Positions 42,701 through 54,700 of a stretch of 64,000 nt of DNA are shown here, one piece after another; the first letter of the stretch is position 1, and every line of letters begins with the position of its first letter. Under the pieces are notes generated by a model that was not told where the DNA came from, did not search any database, and saw only the letters and a program-made list of their open reading frames with translations. This stretch comes from Chrysaora quinquecirrha (taxonomy: Eukaryota > Cnidaria > Scyphozoa > Semaeostomeae > Pelagiidae). Position numbers and translations under genes: made by a program. The stretch spans positions 1,379,001 to 1,443,000 of the forward strand of contig JACTAT010000052.1 of assembly GCA_014526335.1 (NCBI GenBank). The letters are read 5' to 3'.

Positions 42701-45700
42701 CACTCAATGATTTCTGACACAATTCAAGCTGTTCCAGTAAATGTGGTAGCAACTGACCAAGAGTTTCATCACCAGTACAACAAGCAACAACATTAGTCGT
42801 TTCATGAGCACGTGTCATTATTTTCACCCAAGATTTATCAATGTTTGAGAAACGTTTTGCTTCCTACAAAAATATATATCATTAAGCAAGATGGCCAAGG
42901 AGAAGGAGCAAGAGTAATAAGGAAAACACAGGTAAAAAAAACTGACAAAATACATGGGACAGACAAGCAGACAGACAGATGACTTGGAGACAGACTAACA
43001 ACAACAAGGACAAATTAGAGATTTGTAAGGAGCTCAGCTAGGTCGACGTTCGAGCCCGGCCACGATAGCATCAGCATCACAGCATCAACCAATGTTTCAT
43101 TACTTTCTCATCTTCCCTTCCCATATAACTATTTCACAAAAATTTATACAAATTTTACTTTGGGCAGTTGTTTAGCGATGTCTCCACCAACAAAAACAGC
43201 TTCTAAATAAATCCATAAATTCTGCACAGTCATCCAATTCTCTAGAATATCTGTTGTGTTTGATAATTTCTGCACCCATGTTTGAATCGTCTTCTTGAAT
43301 GGAGCATTGTACCTGGAAAGAGGATAGATAGTATGTCAATGGATAACGCTTTACTTGCAACTGAAAGATCTTGATAAAAAGGCTGTAACATTGACAGGAC
43401 AATAACATTAAATCATTATATCACAATACATTACAAATAGAACTACCTGTTGCTCATTAAGGATCCTAAAATCATAAGACTGTCTTCAAGCAAAGAGATA
43501 TTCTCAGATGTATTATCACCACGAAGCAATAATTCTCCTCTGTTTTTGAAATTAGCAAATGTCAAATCATGTGTATTCCATTCACTCGTTACAAGCTTCA
43601 GTTTGGCTTCGATGTCCTTCTCTTTTGTTGCTGCAATGCACACATCCTAGAAACAAATGCATACCAAATATAAATGGGTCAATATTATGTAAAAAAGATT
43701 CTTGCAGAATGATTTGAAAGAGCAAGATTGAGAAGTCATCGCAGAGGATTTGCCTGAGCAACAAATGTTTGTTGTAAACAGAAAGGAACTCGAATCATGA
43801 AGCAACGTTCGGATACTTTCTGACAAACTGATTGAACGTGCTATGGCGTCGTGGCCTAATCCAGCTGACTCGTGGTTTCAGAAGCTTAGCAAGGCTCAAG
43901 CCCCAGCTACGGTAGCGTCACAGTCAGGGTCGAGGTCTCAATTAGTTAACCTAGTACAAAGATCTTAGCGATTGGCGCTAAATACGTCATTTCACCATCA
44001 CCTTCACCTTCACAAACTGCTGAGGAGACCCATTCGCTAATACTTTAAACAAGCAAAGAAGCAAGCAAGCACTCTTTATTTGTTAACGGAGGTCCAGATT
44101 TTAATATGGCAAACAAAATACATGGACCACACAGTCTCGCAAACTCTAGATGAAATTATTTTAACCAAAAATCAACAAAATAGTTAATTATGTACCTCAA
44201 TATCTTCTTTAAATTTAAGAAGAGGTGCTTCCATAATATTTCTCAGCAAAAATGTTTCTGACTCCACATCAAATTTATGTGACGTCATGTCTCCTATTTT
44301 TGTCCAATGGCGAAGTTTCATTGCTTTATTTGCCATTAATTCCAAAAGAGGACAACTTTCGTTAAAATCATCAATGGTCTTTTTCAGATCTTTGAAAGCA
44401 GCCCAATCCTTCAAAGCTTTTGGTAGCTTGCGACATCTGTAAAACAAATAATGGATCTAAATGAAACAGGCTTGAGAATATTGACCTGCTTGCCTTATAT
44501 ATGCCTGGACAGTATAGTATACAAAACAGACCTTCAGAAGAGAGACGGAATCGATTTGACACGATGTCATTATTGCAAATACAAGAGGGTTGCTGCAACC
44601 TTTCCTACGTTTTTATTGCTTTACATATGAAAGATAAACTATGGGACAAAAATGACATCTGATATAGGAACTTGGTAGGGTAGGAGCGTGTGGAGTATCT
44701 GGTTTTCGTGGGCAGACTCAGGAAAGTAGATAAAATCTCCATAGGCCTTGTTCATAGTTCCTGGAAGCATCGAAAGAGGAGAGAGTGGCATGCACCATCA
44801 AGGAGGCGGAGAATAAAGCATGCTGTTCGCCTAAGGTAATGGCACAAATAACCAAAAACATGACGAGATTTGAGGCAGGAAAACCGAGGTGCAAAACAAC
44901 AGACCACTATTTATGCGATTAGGCAAATACAAATAACTAATACTTTACCATGCCAAGCAAGGCTTCCCAAGAGTAACTCAAAAAGGTATTGTCAAAGGGC
45001 CAAAGAAAGATTTGATAGTAACATCAATGTATTGAGAATCTACTGAAGCATTCATTTTCAGAGGTAGCTATCGAACAGTGCATAATCTATTATTCAAACT
45101 TTTTTTAAAGATTTGTTTGGCGGTAACAAAATGTAGCTATGATTGCTTCAAATATAATCAACACAATGATCAAACTTACCTATTTTGAAATTCTTGTAAC
45201 TCTTGATTAATTTTCTCGATATCGACTTCAACCCATGGTATATCATAGTATCCATTGACATTTTCAATTACGTCATTATAAAGACCATAAAGCTTTTGAA
45301 GTAAATTCAATTCTTTTCTTATTTTATGAAGCTCAGGATATTCAGTCGATGGTAAACCAAATAATTCTTCACCAGCAGTATATGTTATGAATTTACGCCA
45401 AAGATTGTCAAATCGATTCTGAAACAGAATCGAAAATAGATAAGAAAAACATAGACATTATCAAGCAAATTTGCAAGGATTCGATCGTCACACTGTGCGA
45501 CACAACAAATACTACTCAACAAATAAGTAGAAACATTTTGTAACATCATTTCGTTGTCCTAGCTTGATACTTCTCATTCAATGAAGATAGAAAGATCAGA
45601 GATCGAAATAGTAAGTTAGAAAAAAAAACCAAGATGTGGAACAAAATAAACAACTTAAAAGAGTTCAGCTTCGTTGGTATATTGATTCGAATGCCTAGTA

Positions 45701-48700
45701 AGCCATGTATGTTCTGTCGTTTTGAAAATTCCAGCTACATTCATTTCAGCTTTTAACTTCAACTTCATACATTAAATGAACTGAAACTATTAAACGTAGC
45801 TTTAGTTCGTTACCTGATAAATGATCAGTCTATCGCTCGCTTCTCTTGGTGGAACATTTGGTACCATTGGTCCAGACTAGAAAATTCAAGTTCGGATTCA
45901 ACACAATAAGGAATATAAAACACACAACTAGTAGTTCAAAGTAATGACAAATTCTTCTCTTTGTTTCAGACTTTACTATCTTAAACATGTTTTCTGATTT
46001 TAACGGATCTGATAAGATATCTGACGTATGGGCCTGCAGGAGTTTCCCCTTAGACCATATAAGATACAAACAACATAATAATGATTTAAGTCCACACTGG
46101 TTTGCTTTCAGCACCAGTAGTTCAAAAGTAATGGAAAATTTCTCTTCACGTTCCAGATTTACTGTCTTGAACTTTCTGATTTTCAGAGATCTATCTAACC
46201 CTGTATTCTAACGCCTTAGACGTTCGACATTCTTAGATCAATCGGTGGATCCATCGTGTCCTCATTCATGCTATTGGCAATCATTAACAAAGCAGGCAGT
46301 ATGGACCAACAGCGATTTCCCATTAGACCATAGAATATTCTATTAACACCATGGCCAACAATGGTTTGCTCCGTATCAATTATACATTTAATGAACAAAA
46401 ATGATTGCAACAATACCTCAGTATAATCTTCTGCAAATACTTTCACATCGATGATGAATTGCTCAACATTTTCAATCAGATTTCCTTTGAAGTTTGGCTG
46501 AATTTCAACCAACTGTGTCTGCATTTCTCCCTAAAATCCATAGGTATTTTATCATATATCAAATCCATGGTATTAGTTATTAACATATAAAAAAGAATTA
46601 TATTATAAGTTAAATAAAAGCAAAAGCTAAATAAAAATTGCACTCACTGCTAATGTACTCAGTTTTTCCCATGAATACCGCAATGTATCGACTCTCTCCA
46701 TCTCTTCACGTTGTAATGCAAGTTCATATTTGCTCATCATTGCGTAAGATTCCTTTAAAAATAAAACAAAATGAATTTACCAAAAAAAGAATCATATCAA
46801 TACTATTATCAAAGATGATTTAGCAGAAACTCAGAAAAGAAATATCTGCTCCTGATGCTCTTTAATCAGTCAATCATTCAGTCAGTCAGTCAGTCAGTCA
46901 GTCAGTCAGTCAGTCAGTCAGTCAGTCAGTCAGTCAGTCAGTCAGTCAGTCAGTCAGTCAGTCAGTCAGTCAGTCAGTCAGTCAGTCAGTCAGTCAGTCA
47001 GTCAAATAATTGGAAAAATAAGATATGAAAAGAATTACCTCAATCGGAGCAATATTCATGTCAATTTTGATTTCATTTTCTCTAATTTCTTTCAATGCAT
47101 TCATAGCAAGTCGTATGTCATCTAGATCTTTGATTGGTCTTGAAAGTCTCTTTGTCAGATCATCAATGAATTCAAATATTCCTTCCATTTGGGTTCGATA
47201 TTTCATATTTGCATTTTTACCATATAAATGTATCCACGATTTTATTTCTGTGCAAAGAGCCAATTTCAACCGTTCTGAAAGAAACAAACAATTTCTTGTA
47301 GAATGAGCGAGCTTTCCATTTGGTGTGACTTTCGAAATCACATGGACAAATCTTCGAGAAACGGTACAGAATAGCACTTAGTATAAAGTGAGTGCACGAA
47401 TAATCAAAGAAAAATAATGTGTATTAAAATATGATACCTGTATATAAAGCAATGGCACCAACATGGTAGCTTTCTGGCTCTTGTGACACAGTTGACTCCA
47501 TGTCTTTCATTAAAAGTATTTGTGATTCAAATTCACCAAGATTGGGGTTCTCCTCAACAAATTCCTTCATTTTTTCATGCTTATCCAGTTTCCAAATACT
47601 TTCATATCGAGAGATTTGCTCTAGAGCAGTTGACACAGCTTTCTTTTGTGAGTTGATTATTGTTTGCATCAATGACAAGAGTTTAGCAACTTCTTTATTT
47701 TCAGCGACATTTTTGAAATAGCTTTTCTTTTGATTTGTTGTTACTGATGGCGCTATAAGTAAAACTGACGGTTCACGTGTAGAACCTTTGCCTCGTGTTG
47801 GTGCACCGTAATCAGACGAGGCTTCATCGTGGGCTGAATTCAAACTTGCAACTCTACTACGTTGAGCTTGAGATTCATTGTCAATATCTTTGTTTATTTT
47901 CAATTGTTGTTCCTTTTTACTTTCATCTTCTTTAGACAAAGCCTTGCATTCTTCATGCCATTGAATGACTCCTTTTGCAACACAAACAACCATTGCTGCT
48001 GATTTGTTTATCGCTTGTTGTATGTCATCCAGCGCTGGTTGCATTGTTATATTTGGAATTGTAAGAACAATGTCCGATCTGAAGAATGAAGTATTTATTG
48101 ATGCAATTTCTTCTTTCATTCCACTGCTGCTTTCAACATAATTCACTGCAACTGTTGCAGAAACTCTTCGTTTCATTGCATCAAGGGTATTTCGTATTAC
48201 TTTAATCAATGCTTCGATATTTCTTGCATTGAAATGCTGCAACAATTCCATTGCATGCTCTTCTAGATATTCTTTTGTGTCATTCTTTCGTTTGGCAGCA
48301 GCAGCAGCTGGACTGACAACTGCACTACCAAGACGACTTGCACGACTGCCTCGACTCGAGGGTCTTTGGGGAGTTGAGTCTTCTACTTCATCTTGTGTCT
48401 CATCTTAAAAAAACAATCAAAGAAATCCTTTCAGTAATCCATTTTCAATGTTCTGAATTTCTAGCTATCAAATTTTAACATATTTCACTAATAAAGGATG
48501 TGGTCTTTAAAGGTAGTGTCAAATGATGCAAATTTACTCTGTCGCTTTGGTTACGACGCTTTGCATATTTTTATCGCCAGTGGGTGATATTTTGCAGACA
48601 TAAATTGCACCTTGTGGCACTTGCTTTCGGCTTTCATATCTCTCTGTTTAAAACGTATGGTGTTTTGGCATACTTGTTTTGCTTACCAAAACAAAGCATG

Positions 48701-51700
48701 TTCCTGCACATCCATGTAGGATGTATTTATTTGAAGGCGGGATGATAAATGATTCCGAAAAGATAACAGAGGGTATTAGAAATAGGAACATATTTCTATG
48801 TTTATCCAAAACAGCGTCTTATGAAAAGAGAAGTCAACGAACCTTTTTCGGGTTTTTCTTCCTCTCCAACATCCAACAACATTTCAATAAGTTCATTGGT
48901 TGCTTCCTCAACTAATTCACTTTTGCTGTTCAGAATTTCAGATCCCTTTTTGCATAGCTCCTGGTAATTTGATAATAAATACATCATCAATGATCTTTAT
49001 GAGTTCTACAGAACTTCAAAAATGCGACAAACAACGGAAAAATTGTAGAGCATTATGTCCTACTACGCCTACGATAATTTCGCTGCTTATCACATAATCA
49101 CGAAATAAACTAATAAAAAGTCTTTAGGAAACAAGATACTCTATTTAGGCGTCTATAGCTTGGGCAGTTGAAATAACCCAAGGTTGTCATTTCATACTGT
49201 ATGGGATCTGATTAAAGGAAAACCTGGAATAAGCGAGATGATTGAAATTCAACTGTGAAGAAGTTCTTTGGCAAATTCAATTTCCAAAGAAGCTAAGGGA
49301 CTTTCAGAGACAACGTCCACCTGTACTTTGTTATGCAAAACTGAATACAACTAAGTTTATATATCCCTAACAAAAAGCCAACATGACAAAAAAATGAAAC
49401 GCCACGTACCTCTGTCCGTTTGACAAATTCATCAATAGTCCAAGGTGTTTCACAAGTTAATTCACACAAAGGTACATTACTCATCTCAACTAGAATACTT
49501 TCAATTCTATATTTGACAAGATCATTTGCTCTGTCGATGAGTAATTCAACTTCTTTTAGAGCTTCATTCACTGTCTCTAAATATGTTGTTATGTTCATTG
49601 ATGTCCATGTTAGCATTGTTAAACCTGGTTCGATTGCAGCTTCAAGTTTGCTTAAATGAGGACCAAATAATGGACGGAATATTGTTGGTATTTTTTGAAG
49701 GACGCGATTTCTTTCTTCTATCATCATCTGTTTAGAAAACAATAAAATAAATTGCAGTTAAAATTAATACAGTCTTCAGTATGACATTGATGGTATGAAA
49801 CATATTCATACTATCACCTCGAGTAATGTACGTAGCCGACGGCAAGCGAGAGAACAGACCAAGAGTTAGAAAACTGACTGAGAGCAAACTGACGAAGCGA
49901 TCCGTCGGACACTTATCAGTTAACTGCGAAAGAAAGATGTGAGGGGAAAAAACCTCTGCTAAGGAGTGACTAGACAACTTTTGATCAATTCTGCACAATA
50001 AATCATTTATAAACATAGTCATCATTATAGATATACTAACCAGAAGTTTGTTGTAATTTCTTTTGAAGACACTCTGCTTTTGTCGAAGTGGCAAAGCAAC
50101 AAAAGGGACGTCTAGGCCCAATCTTGATATGCATTCAGTTTCTCTCATCAAAGTAAGAATATCAGGATCAAAATTAACCAATAATTTATCTTTTGATTCT
50201 GGATGTCGTATTAGCAATGATGAATGAAGACCAGATATTGCAATGTCCACCTAAAAGATTTAAGTCAATACATATTTTCTAGACAAGTTCGATTTATACG
50301 CATGCATGCAATAGACTGCCACTGATTTGAAAAACGTAAACAGTATATAGTTGATAGACATTTTCATCAGCCAACAAAGAAAGTCATAAACAGAATTGTG
50401 GGACAAAGAGCAAGCCATAACAGAAATTATTGAAAACAAAGGAAGTTTGAAAAAGAAAGAAGCAATGCTAGAAAATTGTGCAGATGCAATATTTGAGAGG
50501 TCAAATACGAGAAGATTGTAAAAGATTAAAATAAAAAAATGAAACAGAAAAGGAAAACGAACAGAAAAAAAAGAAAGAAACAGAAAGAGAAAAGAAAGAA
50601 GAATATGAAAGCAAAGAAGAGATTAAGAAGATAAAAGAGAAGAACTATTAGAAGAAAAATATTAACAAAAAGAACAAGGAGAAGAAGAAGGATACGAAGA
50701 AGAAAAGGAGAAGAAGAAGGATATGAAAAAGAAGAAAAAGAAGAAAAGCAAAGGATGAATATAAAAGATAAAAGAAAAAATGACGAAGAAGAAATAGAAG
50801 AATTAGAAAAAGAAGCAGATAAAGACGAAGAAGAAGAAGAGGAAGAAGAAGAAACAGAAGAAGGACAAGAAAAGAGAAGAAGAAGAAGAAGAAAGCGAAG
50901 GATCTATGAAGAAAAGAAGAAGAAGAATGATATATCAAGATGAAGAAGAAGTATAAGAAGAAGAAGTAGAAGAAAAAAGAAACAGAATAAGAATAAGGAT
51001 GTGAAGAAGAAGAAGAAGAAGAAGAAGAAGAAAAGGAACAGCATCAAATAAGTTAAATCAATTACCTGTTGTTTCCAAGCTTGATAATATATACATTCAA
51101 ATTCAAGTAAAACTCTCGCAGTCTTGTTGTAATTTTTAATGACTTTCTTTGCTTCAGGCTCTTTGAGAACAGAAGGATGATTTTTAAATGCTTCCATTGG
51201 TTCTTGTATTCTTCTAAATAATTGTCTTGCCCATAAAATCTTTCCTGCGATTGGTGGATGATCTCGACCAATGGGAGGCTCATTTTTATGTTTTTGATAT
51301 ATCTTGATCGTATGATCAATTTCTTTTCCAAATTGTAGCAATAATTTCGTGTATTGATCTTTTATTGGCTCTTTTAGACTTTCCAATTCCAACCTGAAGA
51401 ATGCCAAGAAACACTATGAAATTATAGCAACGATGGGAAATGTCAGTATAACGATGGGCAAATGTCAGATTATTGGCAGAGTATTGGCGTACAAAGCCAG
51501 AGGTCGCACGTTCGAGACCAATTCATGGTCGTATCAATATCACAAACGTTTTCTTGATTATTCGAACATTTTAAATAGATAAGACACCGGCTAGAGTGGT
51601 TTTGCCTTGTCACGAGGCAATGACGTCTTCCTGATGTTTTAACAAATGGTGTTCCTCTTAGATCAAGCCTTTCACCCGGATGATCTCAAACCAGATGGAT

Positions 51701-54700
51701 CGACAACATTAAAGAGTACGCCGGTAGTGACCTACTTCACCTTCAGGAGTAAGGCCAGAAAAGAGCGCTCACAGCCACTTCAATGCGTTAACATAATCAT
51801 CAATGCCTTTAGTGAAAGATATAATTGAACAAAAAAAGAGAGTGATCTTCATTTACCATTCAAATCGCGTAATTGACTGCAAGGCAGTAGGCATATTCCC
51901 AATCTTGGCAAACACCGCTTCCATAAAGTTCGTTATTTGAATCTACAAAAATTAGACCAAATTAAAATTTGCAATGGATCAATAATAAAACTATTTCAAC
52001 AGTTTAGTTCTATGGGAATCAAAGGTCCTTTGCAGAAAGAAAATAACCATTTTAGCTTTTAAAGCATTTATCAAGTAGCTCTAATGAAACTGCAGACGTT
52101 TTATTCAAATGTATCTTGCTGAAATAAATTCTCTTTAGATTCTAAGATCAAACTGCATTAATTACAAAAGACTTTCACCAGACGTTGCGTAGTCAGTCTG
52201 CGCACAGCAAGGCAAAAACTGGTGCTGTGCAGACAGAGACAGCTTGTTTTCTCAAAAAATAAGGTGCCACAGAGTAAAGGCTGGCAAATAAAAACGAATA
52301 CGAAAATTGAGGCCAATTTATGAAAGCCACTCACTTCAAGGTCCATGATCTGCCTTTTGAATTCTTCAAAATCTGTTTCAAAATCCATTTTTCTATAATC
52401 GAGCAAATCATATGGTTTCTTCTTCATCGTTGTCGTAATAAGTTGAAATTTCGCATACAGCATGTCAATTCCTTCAATTTTTGATACTGCAAGGCGTTGG
52501 AAATTATTCAATGTTGTAAACATTTCAATCACTTTCATTAGTCTTCTTGCAAATGTGTTGATCTTCCCAAATATATATGTTTCACTGAATTCAAATTGTT
52601 TTCTTCTGGATTTTGTTCGATTTTCTTCTTCGTTCTTTGAAAACATTTTTGATATTCATCATTCAAACGAAGACAATCTTGGCATTTTGTTATCAATTGA
52701 TCTTGTGGTTGTTCCCAGATCGTTTTTGTGTTTCTTTCAGTTATATAACTTTTGCATGCTGTTATCATCTGATTGGTCACCTGAAAGCAAATCAAATCAG
52801 AAAGCTTTTCGTTACAATCATTGTACTGCTTATAATCAAATTATGTATCTTCTTCTCGATATAGATCAGGTATATTTTCTCCAAGCAAGTTCAAGATGAA
52901 AGGCTAAAGTACTGTCTACAACTTACAAAGAGGAACTCTTGCAACGTATTCACTATTCGAAGATATTAAAGGCTCTATGGACAGTGAAATCACACATGCT
53001 CAATCAAATAGGCGAATAACTCTCCACCATGTCGTACAACCCAATAATTGTTTTGTTGGTTCAACGAATAGCTAAAAGACAGAGCAATTTGGAGGAACTA
53101 CCACCTGTCCAAAAGCACCATGTAGTGTTTGAAAAACTGAATCACAACCGAAGGAGGTTAAACCCTTGTAAAATGAACACTGAATGGTACCAGCGAATGT
53201 TAGTTATGTTAGAAATTTGTTAAGCCGAGTATCTGTGTATAGAATTTATGACGCAAAGGGCCAAACATTTAGTTCTTTATAATAGGAAATTCTTTATGTC
53301 AGGAGTTCGTATTATGAGATCCAACTGTAAACGTAGTAAGCCTAGAATACATAACATGATAACATATATAGTAAATATAGTATACCTTGACAAAGATAGC
53401 AGTCATCCTTTCAGATGTATTATAATATCTTGAATAGCTATGAATCATTCGAATTGCATTTAAAAGCCCAGGAATTGCATCAAGCATTGAAACAGGATCA
53501 CTGTTATAAAGTGGTTCACAAAATTTCTCCAATGTGTATAAAAATTTCACGTTGTCCTTGGCTTCATTTGCAAAATCTGTGATTCTCTTGTCCAAATCTC
53601 GCCAATTCTGCAAAGAGAAGTAAAAACATTCCTAATAAAGATACTAAGACAGCACAAACATTTAAAACTTAAGCTGTTTTGACACGCAATGTTTTGAATC
53701 TTCACGGCACAGTTTCCAAAGACATTTGAAGGTGCTTTAGCGTCGTGGTCTAAGTAATTTAGTTTAGTTAGCTCTGTATGTCTTGAGTCCATTAAGGTCA
53801 GGGTATAAGCCCCAGCCATGGTATCGTGACAGCCAGGGTCGATGTCTCGTTAGTTCAGCTACTCCTGAGATCCTAGAGCTAGAGAGACTGGCGCTTAATT
53901 CACCATTGAAGCTGCACCTCCTTCACCTTCTTTCCCAGCAACAAAGAAGGGAATAAGAGGAGAGAACAGAAGTTAGTCTTGTCTATATATCATTCATAGG
54001 AATTATGTAAAGAATCAGAGGCTATAGAATGAGTTTGGGGAGTTGATTCCGCAGTTTCAACGTGAAAAGGCAAAATGAGGAGCTGAGTCACGAGACAAAG
54101 AATGTGGAATATGAGTGTTGGAACTAAACATATAAAAAAGAAATTCAGGATTTCTAGTTCAAAATCTGATGAGAGGATCGTACTTCTGTTTGATAAAAAT
54201 ATCAGAAACAATTACGGAAGCCATAGGACAAGGAACGAGTAACAGCAAGGAATGCCTTATAGTAAGGGCTCTGTAATGCTCACGAAAGTAATATGATATT
54301 GCTGAAAAGAGAGCGTGTTTTCACGCAGAATGACCCAAGACATAGCAGCATTAACCTATTGATAAATTTAAGATTAAAAGATACTTAATTAACAGGAAAG
54401 AGACAAAATTCCCCTTGAAAGTAGCGAGAAAAATACCAAAAAGGAAGTTGACAAATTTTACCTTGATAATTTTGGATTTAGCAGTTAAAAGAATCCCCGT
54501 AACTGTTTTGCAATCTGATGATTTAATTTGATCCAAAAGTGAATTGAATTTTGCCATTCTTTTTTTCCAATGTTCAAGTTCTGCTTTTGGTCCGACATTG
54601 TCAGCTTCTCGTCGCATTTGTTCACTTTCAGCAAGAACCTGCAAAAAATTTTCAGCCGCATTTAGATAAAGGATACTGCAGTAGCAATTCAACTAAACTG

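Larger units (their letters stand above)
40309..47274 (-). other. DNAH5/8: Dynein block 2: linker region (exons 15-27)
   Basis: Exons: 47274-47039, 46752-46648, 46530-46417, 45876-45814, 45418-45180, 44436-44196, 43646-43447, 43312-43159, 42863-42700, 42197-42095, 41780-41676, 41223-41062, 40533-40309. They encode about residues 1255-1958, the end of the tail and the DHC_N2 linker that swings across the AAA ring for the power stroke. Clear landmarks are [70 protein letters not shown] and, at the linker/AAA1 junction, [16 protein letters not shown]. No frame problem occurs in this block. Confidence 0.94.

Noticed and set aside
24702..47004. CRISPR-like or satellite arrays in the tandem repeats
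   Set aside because: Units are 4-6 bp with no spacers, in a eukaryotic intron context; simple microsatellites.
50648..50943. Glu/Lys-rich (+) and Phe/Leu-rich (-) open frames
   Set aside because: Low-complexity translation of the intronic polypurine tract.
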